The notes: generated by a model from the sequence alone, not told the origin. A stretch of 64,000 bases of DNA from Methylophilus sp. QUAN (GCF_015354445.1 NZ_JADKYT010000001.1:310001-374000), one strand, 5' to 3'. Shown: positions 44,606 to 53,660, counted from the first letter of the stretch. A program made the numbers and translations.

Positions 44606-46114
44606 GTGTGTAATAGCGCTTGGAATAGCCTGCGAATATCAACTAGTACAACAGAGTCAGAGCGATACTTAGTAAATTTTGCAAGAAAAGTATTTTTATC
44701 TTTGTGGAGCTTTCCAAATGTCTATACAGATGAGGGAAAGCATGGCAAAGGTAATGGAAAAGAGCTTTGTGATTTATTAGTGGTTTTTGGTAATGACATC
44801 ATTCTTTTTTCTGATAAGGCTTGCAAATTTACTCCTCACAGTGACATAGAGATTGCTTGGTCTAGATGGTTTAGAAAAGCAATTGAGAAGTCTGCAAAAC
44901 AACTGAGTGGGGCAGAGTCATGGATAAGGCGTTTTCCAGATAGACTGTTTCTAGATCCTGCCTGTACATCTACCTTACCTGTTCAATTACCAAGGCTATC
45001 AGACTGCAGAATTCATTTAGTGGCGGTCGCTCGTGGATCACGTGAATATGCTAAGAAGTACTGGGGAGAAGGAGGCTCTAGTAGCTTATTTATTAATACG
45101 ACATTAGTTGAAGATGACCATAAAAACTCACCATTTTGTATCGGTTGGTCTTTACCTAATAAACGATTAGTACATGTTCTAGATGAAACAACACTAGATA
45201 TCCTTTTAAATGAATTAGATACGATATCTGACTTCGTTAGTTACTTAACCAAGAAAGAGAAGATTTTTTGTAATCATGAGCTAGATTTTATTGTTCCTGG
45301 TGAAGAGGAGTTGTTGGCCTTTTATCTTTCTCATTTCGACTATAAGAAAAATGAACATCATTTTCCTGAGATACCTGATGGCGCCTTAGTTGCACTGAAT
45401 GAAGGGGATTGGCAGCGATTTATTAATAGCAAAAGTTATGCATCAAGATATGAGGCTAATGAAATTAGCTACATCTGGGATGCTTTAATTGAATTTCAAA
45501 ATCGACATATTATTGACGGGAGTGCTGAATCTCTTACTGGTGATGATTCACCGGAAGTTTATGAACGCGTGATGCGTATCATGGCTTCGGAAAATAGATT
45601 GACTAGAAGGGTATTGGGTGAGAGTTTCTACATAGCAAATAATCTTGATAAGAAAGGCAAGCGGTACACACGCACAGTTATGAGTTCCGCCAAAAGTGGA
45701 AGAGCTTATATTTTTATGGCGCTATCAAGCCCAGATGGATGCAGTGTTTCAGATTACAAGGCTATGAGAAGGTCTGAATTGATGCTCTATATCCAAGGTT
45801 GTAAGTTAAATTATAAGAAAGTTGATGAAGTTTTAGGTATTGTTTTTGAGCCTGGGCAAAAGCATCTTAGTTCCGTTGATTTTCTTTATGTAAACTTTGG
45901 ACTCGATGAAATTGACACTGATTTTGTGAAAGAGATTAAACGAGACTTAAAAGACTTCAATATGTGGCAAACGGGAGCTATTAAGTTAAAAATGATACGT
46001 AACTTACCTTTCCCTCATATTGAATCTCTAGTTTTAAGAAGAGTCCTTTGGTTTATGAGTCGATTGAATCAAACAATTAGAAACATATGGAATAGAATTC
46101 AAAAGCAAGAGTGA
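44606..46114 (+). CDS. Unknown protein with possible nuclease-like N-terminus, cassette gene 4
   Basis: 502 residues, no family recognised with certainty. Residues ~50-75 (GKELCDLLVVFGNDIILFSDKACKF) resemble the core of restriction-endonuclease-like/NERD-like folds: E53, D56, then a beta strand and D70-K71. The remaining ~400 residues are soluble and mixed alpha/beta. Codon use is AT-rich like its neighbours. Only a GTG start at 44606 is available, because an in-frame stop lies at about 44577; GGAG is 15 bases upstream. It ends 55 bp before the decayed ada gene. It could be the nucleic-acid-cleaving effector of the cassette, which is inference. Confidence 0.6.
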   Translation: MCNSAWNSLRISTSTTESERYLVNFARKVFLSLWSFPNVYTDEGKHGKGNGKELCDLLVVFGNDIILFSDKACKFTPHSDIEIAWSRWFRKAIEKSAKQLSGAESWIRRFPDRLFLDPACTSTLPVQLPRLSDCRIHLVAVARGSREYAKKYWGEGGSSSLFINTTLVEDDHKNSPFCIGWSLPNKRLVHVLDETTLDILLNELDTISDFVSYLTKKEKIFCNHELDFIVPGEEELLAFYLSHFDYKKNEHHFPEIPDGALVALNEGDWQRFINSKSYASRYEANEISYIWDALIEFQNRHIIDGSAESLTGDDSPEVYERVMRIMASENRLTRRVLGESFYIANNLDKKGKRYTRTVMSSAKSGRAYIFMALSSPDGCSVSDYKAMRRSELMLYIQGCKLNYKKVDEVLGIVFEPGQKHLSSVDFLYVNFGLDEIDTDFVKEIKRDLKDFNMWQTGAIKLKMIRNLPFPHIESLVLRRVLWFMSRLNQTIRNIWNRIQKQE

Positions 46115-46168
46115 GAGTTTTTTGAATTGAATGATCTTATCTTTCACTTATCACATGGAGATCAAGAT

Positions 46169-46410
46169 ATGTTGAGTTCAAAAACGAAAGATGCAGCAGA
46201 AGAGAAAACGCTAAACGACCCTCGCTGGCAACAAGTGCTGGCGAGAGATACTCAGGCAGATGGTCAGTTTTATTATTCAGTCAAAACCACGGGTGTTTAT
46301 TGTCACCCATCATGTGGCGCTCGCCCGGCATGACCTAAAACGGTCGAGTTTACTTGACCACCGATGCAGCAGAAGCTGCCAGGTTTAGAGCCTGCAAACT
46401 TTTCAGGCTT
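46169..46410 (+). pseudogene. ada: Decayed ada N-terminal domain (methylphosphotriester sensor)
   Basis: From the ATG at 46169 (GGAG 8 bases upstream) the protein reads as the Ada N-terminal domain: DPRWQQVLARDTQADGQF, VKTTGVYCHPSCGARPA, including two zinc cysteines. A TGA at 46331 replaces the next codon (commonly Arg; CGA to TGA is one transition), and a frameshift follows, after which TTDAAEAARFRACK continues the domain in another frame. The rest of Ada (second Cys pair, AraC-type and methyltransferase domains) is missing. The gene is clearly dead. Confidence 0.85.
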
Positions 46411-46418
46411 ATTCGTAC

Positions 46419-47168
46419 TTAACACCCTTGTAGTTGCTGACTTTTACACTGTGCCGCCAATTGAGTAGCAGAGGCCTCTTGCTCATCGGTCATTTGCGCC
46501 AAAAGATAATTAAGCATTTTGGTGTGGCGATTCAACAAGTGCTTGTCTTCGTTTTGCGTCGCCAGCAGTAACCACATCGCCGCTTTAACGGTATCTTGTC
46601 CCACCCCAACCCCTTGCTGGTATAAGTCGGCTAGATAACCTTGCGCTTCACTATTGTTGTTGCTTGCGGCCAGGCTTAGCCATTGCACGGCGGCGGGTAT
46701 GTCTTGCGCAATCACATCACCGCGCAAATATAGCATGCCCAAATTAAGCTGCGATTTCACATGCCCTTGCTTGGCCGCTTGCTCGTAATAAGTCACCGCT
46801 TGAGGGTAACTGATGCTTTGAATCTGGCGCTGAAACACCAGTGAGGCCAGCGTGTATTGCGCCTCTTTGTAATTTAACTCTGCCGATTTTGTGTACCACT
46901 TGACCGCTTCGTCCATGTTTTTGGCCACGCCATCGCCATCTTGATACATCAGGCCCAGGTTGTAGCAGGCTTTGGCATCGTTTTTATTAGCGAGTGACAG
47001 ATAAATCGCATGGGCACCGGCATAGTCTTTTTGCGATAGCTTTTGTTTGGCTTCTTCTAAGGTGTTTGCCTGCGCCAGGTTGGCCGAACACAGCGCGAAC
47101 AGCACCACTCCAGTGAACATCGTTTTGGTGAGTAACTTTGCCAAAAAGCCGCTTTCTATTTGCGCCAT
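46419..47168 (-). CDS. Sel1-repeat (TPR-like) exported protein
   Basis: 249 residues. A hydrophobic signal segment ends near AQAN (about residue 35) and is followed by four or five Sel1-like repeats (for example ACYNLGLMYQDGDGVAKNMDEAVKWYTKSAE). Such solenoids bind partner proteins, often in envelope or signalling contexts. AAGGAACAGG precedes the ATG. The stop codon is about 10 bp from the end of the ada remnant, so the gene was not damaged. Its target is unknown. Confidence 0.8.
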   Translation of the reverse strand: MAQIESGFLAKLLTKTMFTGVVLFALCSANLAQANTLEEAKQKLSQKDYAGAHAIYLSLANKNDAKACYNLGLMYQDGDGVAKNMDEAVKWYTKSAELNYKEAQYTLASLVFQRQIQSISYPQAVTYYEQAAKQGHVKSQLNLGMLYLRGDVIAQDIPAAVQWLSLAASNNNSEAQGYLADLYQQGVGVGQDTVKAAMWLLLATQNEDKHLLNRHTKMLNYLLAQMTDEQEASATQLAAQCKSQQLQGC

Positions 47169-47236
47169 GCCTGTTCCTTGTGTGTGGGTATGCGTCGAAT
47201 GAATAATCTCAGACTTGAGCGCTTTTGATAAGTGCT

Positions 47237-48133
47237 TTATTCAGCCAAGCCCATCCATTCTGCTGCGCCACGTGCCGAGGCTTGTACGGCTTGTTGATAG
47301 GTCGCTGTGGCTGGCAAATGGTCAGCCAGCTGGTTTAGCGAAATATAGCCGGGGTCTAAGCGGACATCTTTTTCGCGGAAGATGCTGTGCTCTTTAGCGT
47401 AGCTTTCCGCAAGCGCCCTGAGCGATTCGGCCAGAGGCTTGTTCGGGTCGCTGGGGGTAAAGTCGCCCAACAGCCACAGGTGCACATCTTCCTCTTGGGT
47501 ATAACCCGCTTTCGGGTCTGCCAGCATAAATGCATGGTCTATCCTGGCTTGGTTTTCTACCTCTGCCGGGTCGCCATATGCTACTTCGTAATACTTCACT
47601 TCATTTGTTAATAGTGAGGTGGGGCAGTCAATTGGCACGTTGCCAACGGCATAATAGCCAGCAATGGCGCGCAGGCTTTGTAAATGATGCTCTTTGCCCA
47701 CAAAGTGGATGGTTTTACCGCGTGTCTGTAGTTCTTTAATGCCCGTCGCCATGTCTTTAGTGGCGGCGTAAATAAGCGCTGCATAGCTGGGGAAGGAATG
47801 ATTGTCGGCCTCTTTTTGGGCCAGGCTGTAGTTGATCATGGCTGTGCCATTGTCATACAACTCCAGTGCGCTGGTGGCGGCCACTTCTTTCTGCGCATCC
47901 AGCACTACCGAGACCGCCATTTTTGTACCATTCTCATTGCCACCACCCAAAGCATTGAGCCAGTTTTGCACTTGCTCTGCAGGCCATTCGGGATACTGCT
48001 CTCTGGCAAGCGCAAATACTTGCGGCAGCAGCCTGGTTTGTTCGTCCACGCTTAGATTTTGCAGTCTCAGCGTGGTGTATGTTGGCGGCAGGGTAAAGTC
48101 GTAGGCCATCTTTTGGGGCTCGCATTGAATCAT
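47237..48133 (-). CDS. Protein of unknown function
   Basis: About 298 residues, soluble, without signal peptide or membrane helices. I recognise no family. It contains a long helical region at the C-terminus (KPLAESLRALAESYAKEH) and a mixed alpha/beta middle (MAVSVVLDAQKEVAATSALELYDNG). The latter has the feel of a GNAT-type beta-bulge region, but no acetyl-CoA loop is clear. Start choice is weak: ATG 48133 is used, with TTG 48169 and ATG 48109 as alternatives and no clear ribosome site. It is followed by the Sel1 gene and preceded 46 bp away by the M48 protease, so it may share that operon. Confidence 0.6.
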   Translation of the reverse strand: MIQCEPQKMAYDFTLPPTYTTLRLQNLSVDEQTRLLPQVFALAREQYPEWPAEQVQNWLNALGGGNENGTKMAVSVVLDAQKEVAATSALELYDNGTAMINYSLAQKEADNHSFPSYAALIYAATKDMATGIKELQTRGKTIHFVGKEHHLQSLRAIAGYYAVGNVPIDCPTSLLTNEVKYYEVAYGDPAEVENQARIDHAFMLADPKAGYTQEEDVHLWLLGDFTPSDPNKPLAESLRALAESYAKEHSIFREKDVRLDPGYISLNQLADHLPATATYQQAVQASARGAAEWMGLAE

Positions 48134-48179
48134 GAGAGTGCGATCTGCCTGAGCGATTGAGAAATCCAAGATTGGATCA

Positions 48180-49505
48180 TTAATTCGCGACTGCGGACAC
48201 TTCAGACTCTTCGCTTATTTTGATTTCACCGCATTTATTCATCTTGGCAGTGGCACAGGCGTATTTTTCTGTTTTTGCTAACTCTCGTGCTTTTGACATA
48301 TACATATCACCAACCGCATTATTCTGCATGCCGTACGCGGCCTGCGCCAAGTAGTAATAGGAGAGGTCAAACATGTAGTTGATGTTAATGACTTTATGCA
48401 CTAAACCTCGCCAGTCTTGTTTGCTGTGCAGCCCCTTTAAGTCACTTTGATTCATATAAAACTTAAGCCCACAGGTTTCGCATTTCATTTCGAGCGTGCC
48501 TGCCTTAAAGGCTTCAAAGTCACTGGAATAAAATGCGATGGCCTTGGTGGCGTCTATGGCTGGTGGGTCAACCAGGCTGGATTTGCCTTCTTCAATGACC
48601 CTGACATTAGATGAGTTTTCCAGCCAATCATTTTTGGCTGTTCGCACATAGATGTACTCAGATTTGTAGTCAGCATATACCGGCAATCTATCTGTATAAA
48701 TTTTCAGCATGGGCTCTTGCAGTGCTTTTAATGCTTCGATGCGGTTAGGTGGGGAGGGGTGTGTGCTTAAAAAATCGCCTTTGCTTTTATTGCCGGTGGC
48801 CTCCATCATTTTTTCCCACAATGTGACTGAGGCGGCCGGGTTGTAACCTGCCTGTGCAGCAATTTCGATCCCCAGCTTATCTGCCTCGGTTTCTGCGCCA
48901 CGACTGTTAGGCAGCGTCACAAATGCGCCACCAGCAAGAATGGCTAACTGGTTGGCTGTTTGCACATTGTTATTATTTTGTTGTTGCGTGCCGTTGCTCG
49001 ATGCGGCGACCGCCACGGTGACTGTTGCGACGGCAATTTTGGTCAGGATATCGACCGACATTTTTTCTGCGGTGTGGTTAGCCAGTGCATGTGCAATTTC
49101 GTGGCCCATGACTTGCGCTAACTCGTCGTCGGTTGGTTTGACCTTCTCAAGCAGGCCGGTATAGACCGCCATTTTGCCGCCAGCCATGCAAAACGCATTA
49201 ATCTCGTCGGACTCAACCACGTTAACTTGCCATTTCCACTTTTGTGATTCTGGCTTATATAAAACGGCACGCTCCACCAGCCGGTTAGTGATTTTTTGCA
49301 CACGCTGATTCGTTTCAACGTCACCACTGAGTTTCTTTTCTTTATCGTAAGCATCAATCATTGAGCTATACAGTGAGGAGCTTTTATTGATGGCTGCATC
49401 TTCAGACACAATCATCAATTGCGATCTGCCCGTCATATTATTAGTAACGCAGCCCGAAAGAAGCGTGACTAAAGCAAACAAACACCCGACTGAAATAGCT
49501 TTCAT
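48180..49505 (-). CDS. M48 family lipoprotein metalloprotease
   Basis: 441 residues. The signal ends in lipobox LLSGC, so it is a lipoprotein. The zinc motif HEIAH is in VMGHEIAHALANHTAEKM, with the downstream Glu ligand in GAETEADKLGIEIAA. The protease domain is of the BepA/LoiP type that degrades misfolded outer-membrane proteins. The C-terminal ~130 residues are an unrecognised extension with a CETCG cysteine pair and further Cys near the end (CATAKMNKCGE). AAGG is about 9 bases before the ATG. Confidence 0.88.
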   Translation of the reverse strand: MKAISVGCLFALVTLLSGCVTNNMTGRSQLMIVSEDAAINKSSSLYSSMIDAYDKEKKLSGDVETNQRVQKITNRLVERAVLYKPESQKWKWQVNVVESDEINAFCMAGGKMAVYTGLLEKVKPTDDELAQVMGHEIAHALANHTAEKMSVDILTKIAVATVTVAVAASSNGTQQQNNNNVQTANQLAILAGGAFVTLPNSRGAETEADKLGIEIAAQAGYNPAASVTLWEKMMEATGNKSKGDFLSTHPSPPNRIEALKALQEPMLKIYTDRLPVYADYKSEYIYVRTAKNDWLENSSNVRVIEEGKSSLVDPPAIDATKAIAFYSSDFEAFKAGTLEMKCETCGLKFYMNQSDLKGLHSKQDWRGLVHKVININYMFDLSYYYLAQAAYGMQNNAVGDMYMSKARELAKTEKYACATAKMNKCGEIKISEESEVSAVAN

Positions 49506-49671
49506 TCATTAAGCCTTATAAGGATTTTTTAAGAACTATAACTAAATCTGATTGAAATTAAAATGCCGCGAAATAGTCAGGCATTTTTATGCAGTTTTGA
49601 TCACTGCTCAATGATGGATAAGCAGAGGTGAGTGGAAGAGATGTTCAGTGTGAGGTAGAAAGTTTTTAGGA

Positions 49672-50226
49672 CTAATGGAGATAGTCGACAGTGGGTAATT
49701 GAGCGTCAAATGCACGAGGTTTTCTGGGAGGAGGCTCCTTGTTATTTAGCTCGAACCTTATTGGCGCAATCACTACCGACTGACGAAATACATCATCTAA
49801 CGATGCAGGTGAAAATTTCCAGCTTTGAGCTGATTGAATAGCAGCCTCATTTAAATTGTTATTGGTCGATTTATATATCAAAGCATCAATAACGTCCCCT
49901 GTTTCACTGATTAACAGAATGACCTCAACACGGCCCTCCTGCCCAGAGCGCCTTAATTCTCGTGAGTATACGGGGGCGCTGACAGAGAGCATCTTTGGGG
50001 ATTGATATTTCTTATTAGCTTCTTCTGGATCGGGAAGGTTTGTTGCATTTGGAAAGGTCTTTTTGTTACTTGCAAATAACTTTGCTAACTTTTCGCTTTG
50101 ATTGATTTTCTTATCGTAATCCGCACTTGTCTCATCAAATTGAGCTTTGTCGAATATTAGCTCGGCCTCCGCTTTCGCAAAGCCTAGAATCATGAAGGCA
50201 ACGATGAGTATGATGATATAAGGCAT
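49672..50226 (-). CDS. TonB C-terminal domain-like exported protein
   Basis: 184 residues. An N-terminal hydrophobic segment (residues 3-22) serves as signal or anchor. From about residue 75 there is a TonB-C-like domain: APVYSRELRRSGQEGRVEVILLISETGDVIDALIYKST, then NEAAIQSAQSWKFSPA. No Pro-rich spacer is present, so it is probably a TonB-like periplasmic protein rather than a classical energy transducer. No ExbB/ExbD genes are nearby. Confidence 0.72.
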   Translation of the reverse strand: MPYIIILIVAFMILGFAKAEAELIFDKAQFDETSADYDKKINQSEKLAKLFASNKKTFPNATNLPDPEEANKKYQSPKMLSVSAPVYSRELRRSGQEGRVEVILLISETGDVIDALIYKSTNNNLNEAAIQSAQSWKFSPASLDDVFRQSVVIAPIRFELNNKEPPPRKPRAFDAQLPTVDYLH

Positions 50227-50259
50227 TAAGAAGATATTTTTATTTAGATTTTTTCGGAT

Positions 50260-50496
50260 TTACTTCGCATGCAACCTGGCATTCAACTGATCTATCACCT
50301 CTGCCCAGTCAGCATCTTTCAAAATCTCTTCACGCAAAAAGGCGGCTTGTGCTGGTGTCCAGTATGGTGCGTCAGCCAGTGAAATGTAGCCTGCCAAATG
50401 ACTGTGCGTTTGAATAAAGCTTTCGATTTCGGCATCAGTATTCGGCAAGCCGAGTTGGGCGAATAGGTTGTTCAGTGTGTGTAATGAAGCTTCCAT
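50260..50496 (-). CDS. DUF2789 family protein
   Basis: 78 residues matching DUF2789 from end to end (LHTLNNLFAQLGLPNTDAEIESFI, LADAPYWTPAQAAFLREEI, DADWAEVIDQLNARL). The function is unknown. The start at 50496 fits the family and has AGGAG about 8 bases upstream; an in-frame extension to 50610 overlaps the bestrophin gene and is not coding. It lies 25 bp downstream of that gene. Confidence 0.88.
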   Translation of the reverse strand: MEASLHTLNNLFAQLGLPNTDAEIESFIQTHSHLAGYISLADAPYWTPAQAAFLREEILKDADWAEVIDQLNARLHAK

Positions 50497-50521
50497 GATG
50501 CTGACTCCTAAGGTCGTTATT

Positions 50522-51385
50522 TCAAAGTAACTCTTCCACGTGCTTTTGAATGTTTGCGGCCATTTTTGGCGTGGGCAAATCATTGGTATCGGTGCCAAAC
50601 GGGTCTTCAATTTCTTCGGCGATCAGCTCCAGGCTGGCGAGTACATAGAAAATAAACACGACGACCGGAATCACGTAATAGCCGAGGCTGAATACAAAGC
50701 CAAACGGCAGCGTCATCACATAAAAGAAGATGAATTTTTTGATAAACGCGCTGTAAGAGTATGGAATAGGCGTATTTTTAATGCGCTCGCAGACGCCGCA
50801 TACGTCGGTAAACGATTTGAGTTCTTCGTGAATAATAAAAAACTGGTCGCCAGTGATTTTGCCGCTGGTGTAGAGCTCATTGGCTTTTTGGAAGATACGC
50901 TGCGCGATCTGGTTGGGGTGGTGTTCGTGGTGGTCGATTTCTAAATCGAGGCCATCAAATAGCATTTTGCTGACGTCTTCATTCATTAAATGTTTCGACA
51001 GCACGGCGGCGTAGGTCGGGATGATTTTTTTAAAGAAATCGCGGTCGTTTTCGTCGGTCAAATAAGCCGATAGTTTGATCGACAGGTTGCGGCTGTTATT
51101 GACCAGCGCACCCCAGGCTTTACGGCCCTCCCACCAGCGGTCGTAGGCGGTGTTGGTGCGGTAGGCGAGCAATAATGAGAGTACAAAGCCAACAGTGGTG
51201 TGGATTAATGAGAGGTTTTTCACATGGCTGCTGTCGGCCAGCTTCCAATACTCGATTTCAAGGTAGGCAATGCCACCGGCATAAGCGCCGATGAGCGCCA
51301 TCATGGGCATGAGTTGGCGGAAGGTATCTGACTCGTGAAAGCGGAAGATGAAGGTGAGCCAGTCTTTGGGGTTGTATTGAATCAT
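50522..51385 (-). CDS. Bestrophin-family membrane channel (YneE-like)
   Basis: About 287 residues, the normal length of bacterial bestrophins. It starts MIQYNPKDWLTFIFRFHESD and contains LLAYRTNTAYDRWWEGRKAWGALVNNSRNL, the family signature, plus PIPYSYSAFIKKFIFFYVMTLPFGF. Bacterial bestrophins form pentameric ion channels; some are cation selective. The start at 51385 follows the family; a longer frame to 51424 is unlikely. DUF2789 follows closely. Confidence 0.9.
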   Translation of the reverse strand: MIQYNPKDWLTFIFRFHESDTFRQLMPMMALIGAYAGGIAYLEIEYWKLADSSHVKNLSLIHTTVGFVLSLLLAYRTNTAYDRWWEGRKAWGALVNNSRNLSIKLSAYLTDENDRDFFKKIIPTYAAVLSKHLMNEDVSKMLFDGLDLEIDHHEHHPNQIAQRIFQKANELYTSGKITGDQFFIIHEELKSFTDVCGVCERIKNTPIPYSYSAFIKKFIFFYVMTLPFGFVFSLGYYVIPVVVFIFYVLASLELIAEEIEDPFGTDTNDLPTPKMAANIQKHVEELL

Positions 51386-51477
51386 GGTTGTTGCTTGGTT
51401 GAATAATGGACTTGAGTGTAGCACGACAGGCGGGCAAGGCCGGTCACTGCGATTGAACTGACGCTGAAATGTTGTGT

Positions 51478-53214
51478 TTAAGGCAGGCTACGCTGATAAG
51501 CGGCAGGGTCGTGCCCGTTTAAAAAGGCGGCAAAGTCATCCGGTGACAGCGGTTTGGCAAACAGGTAGCCTTGCAGCATATCCGCGCCTAGCTCGCGGCA
51601 CAGGCTGGCTTGTTCCAGGGTTTCTATGCCTTCTACAATCACGTCGAGATCCAGGCTTTTTGCCATGACAATCAGTGCTTTGAGGATGCGGCTGTCGGCT
51701 TCACTTTCTGGCACGTTTTGCACAAAAGAGCGGTCTACTTTCAACACAGAGGCGGGCAGGCGTTTTAAATAAGACATGGATGAGTAGCCGATGCCGAAGT
51801 CATCGAGCGCGACCTGTACGCCTAAGGCTTTGAGGTCATTTAATACGGCAGACGCTTTTTCAAAGTCTGATACCAGTACGCTCTCGGTGACTTCTATGGA
51901 CAGGCATGCGCCCGGCAGGCCTGTGGCTGCCAAGTCATTTTGAATGTCTTGGTACATGCTCTCTTGCTGTAGCAGTTGTTCACTGGCATTCACCGCTAAT
52001 ACAAACGCATGGTTGATGAGCCCGTCGTTGCGCCATTGCGCGACCTGCATGCACGCCAGCCGCCTGTTTTGGGCGTCAATAGCCGCTAAAAAGCCAAGTT
52101 CCTCAACAATGTCGATAAACGCAATCGGCGGTAGCAGGCCTTTGACCGGATGGTTCCAGCGCATCAGCATTTCAGCGCCGCACACCTGGAAATTTTTTGC
52201 ATCGATGACTGGTTGATAATATTGCACCAGCTGGTTTTGCAGGCGTTGCGAACGCAGTTCGCTTTCAAGCATGATTCTGTGCAGAATCTGGTCTTGCAGG
52301 TCTTCGCTGTAAAAATGAAAGCCATTACGGCCTTCGCGTTTGACCTGGTACATGGCCAGGTCGGCGTGCTTTTGCATGTCTTCTGCAGTGAGTGCACACT
52401 TGGGGTAGGTGGCAATGCCTATGCTGCAGGTGACAAAATGTTCGGTGTTGTTGATGATAATCGGCTCGCGCACGCTTTCGAGCACACGTTGAGCCAGCGC
52501 GCCGACCGAGGTTTCGGTATCCAGGTCGTGGACGACGATGGCAAATTCGTCACCGCCCAGGCGGCACACCACATCGCCGTCGCGCACGACAGCCAGTAAT
52601 CGCTGTGCAATCTGCTGCAATAGCTGGTCGCCAGAGTCGTGGCCTGAACTGTCATTGATCAGTTTAAAGTTATCAATATCGAGATAAATCAGGCCGAGCT
52701 GGAAATTCAGGCGATGCGCGCGCTGAATTGCGCCGCGCAAATGCTCTTCAAAATAATAGCGGTTGGATAGCCCGGTCATGGGGTCGTTTTCGGCCAGGTA
52801 TTTGAGGCGTTTATGGGTATCAATAAGTTTGCTGTTGAGGGCATGGCGTGCCTGCGCGTGTACCAGGGCCTTGGTCAGGTGCCGCTCAGACAACTCTTTT
52901 TTCAGCAGGAAGTCTTGCGCGCCGGCAAAGATACAGTTGCGCTCTATCACTTCGTTATCTTCCATGCCGGTGAGGATCACGACGGCGGCATGCTTGTCGG
53001 TGTGTTGCGTGAGTTGATTTAAGACATCCAGGCATTCCATGTCTGGCAGGCGGTAATCGAGCAGGACGACATCAAAGTGATTTTCATCATAAAGTTTGAG
53101 CGCTCTCACAGCGGTATTTGCCTGCACGATGTCTTTAACCAGCTTGGGGTTTTGCAATACGCGGATTACCGCCATCCGATCCAGTTCATCGTCATCCACA
53201 AGTAGCAATCGCAT
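51478..53214 (-). CDS. Response regulator with GGDEF and EAL domains
   Basis: 578 residues: receiver domain (1-120; VDDDELDR, phosphoacceptor Asp in VVLLDYRLPD), GGDEF (about 140-300) with intact RLGGDEF and an inhibitory I-site RDGD exactly five residues upstream, and EAL (about 325-570) with AEMLMRW, an Asp pair in LDDFGIGYSSM and LKVDRSFV. Both cyclic-di-GMP synthesis and hydrolysis look possible. It begins 2 bp after the single-receiver gene and is the output of the operon led by the PAS histidine kinase. Confidence 0.92.
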   Translation of the reverse strand: MRLLLVDDDELDRMAVIRVLQNPKLVKDIVQANTAVRALKLYDENHFDVVLLDYRLPDMECLDVLNQLTQHTDKHAAVVILTGMEDNEVIERNCIFAGAQDFLLKKELSERHLTKALVHAQARHALNSKLIDTHKRLKYLAENDPMTGLSNRYYFEEHLRGAIQRAHRLNFQLGLIYLDIDNFKLINDSSGHDSGDQLLQQIAQRLLAVVRDGDVVCRLGGDEFAIVVHDLDTETSVGALAQRVLESVREPIIINNTEHFVTCSIGIATYPKCALTAEDMQKHADLAMYQVKREGRNGFHFYSEDLQDQILHRIMLESELRSQRLQNQLVQYYQPVIDAKNFQVCGAEMLMRWNHPVKGLLPPIAFIDIVEELGFLAAIDAQNRRLACMQVAQWRNDGLINHAFVLAVNASEQLLQQESMYQDIQNDLAATGLPGACLSIEVTESVLVSDFEKASAVLNDLKALGVQVALDDFGIGYSSMSYLKRLPASVLKVDRSFVQNVPESEADSRILKALIVMAKSLDLDVIVEGIETLEQASLCRELGADMLQGYLFAKPLSPDDFAAFLNGHDPAAYQRSLP

Positions 53215-53216
53215 TG

Positions 53217-53660
53217 TTATTCCTTTGTGACCGGGAGTTCGACCAGTCGCCAGTAGTGCTCAATAAAGCCGATGACTTCAAGAAAATCCCGGTCCATATG
53301 TTGTTTGAAGACATAGCCTGCGACGTGATTGCGATAGGCAGCGACCAGGTCTTCGTCGGATTTCGAGGTGGTGAGCACAAAGACCACAGCATGGGTCAGC
53401 AAAGGGTCGGTGCGCAAGGTTTGCAAAAACTCGAGGCCGTTCATGCGTGGCATATTGAGGTCTAGCAAAATAATATAGGGTGCTGGCACGGCACCAGTAC
53501 GCAATAACTCCAGCGCTTCGCGGCCATCACGCGCCCGCAGCACGGTGTTTAATAGCCGCAGCTTGCGCAGTGCACGTTCCAGGGCGATGGCGTCAATGTC
53601 ATCGTCATCCACAATAAGCAGGGTGACTTCTTTATAGTTTTGCTTCTGCAAGATTTGCAC
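53217..53660 (-). CDS. Single-domain response regulator (Rcp1-like)
   Basis: 147 residues, a CheY-like receiver with acidic pocket LLIVDDDDIDA, phosphoacceptor Asp in YIILLDLNMPRMNG and switch Thr/Lys in VLTTSKSDED and GYVFKQ. The longer loops and the LNMPRMNGLEFL phrase are like Rcp1, the partner of phytochrome-type kinases. It overlaps the kinase gene by 29 bp and ends 2 bp before the GGDEF-EAL gene, so it may pass phosphate between them. Confidence 0.88.
   Translation of the reverse strand: MQILQKQNYKEVTLLIVDDDDIDAIALERALRKLRLLNTVLRARDGREALELLRTGAVPAPYIILLDLNMPRMNGLEFLQTLRTDPLLTHAVVFVLTTSKSDEDLVAAYRNHVAGYVFKQHMDRDFLEVIGFIEHYWRLVELPVTKE

Noticed and set aside
41755-46114. Cassette as prophage or integrative element
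   Set aside because: No integrase, structural, replication or att-like repeat sequences were seen; it looks like a simple gene cassette.
53632-53660. Frameshifted kinase-receiver fusion
   Set aside because: Both genes have complete domains and their own starts; the 29-bp overlap is ordinary translational coupling.
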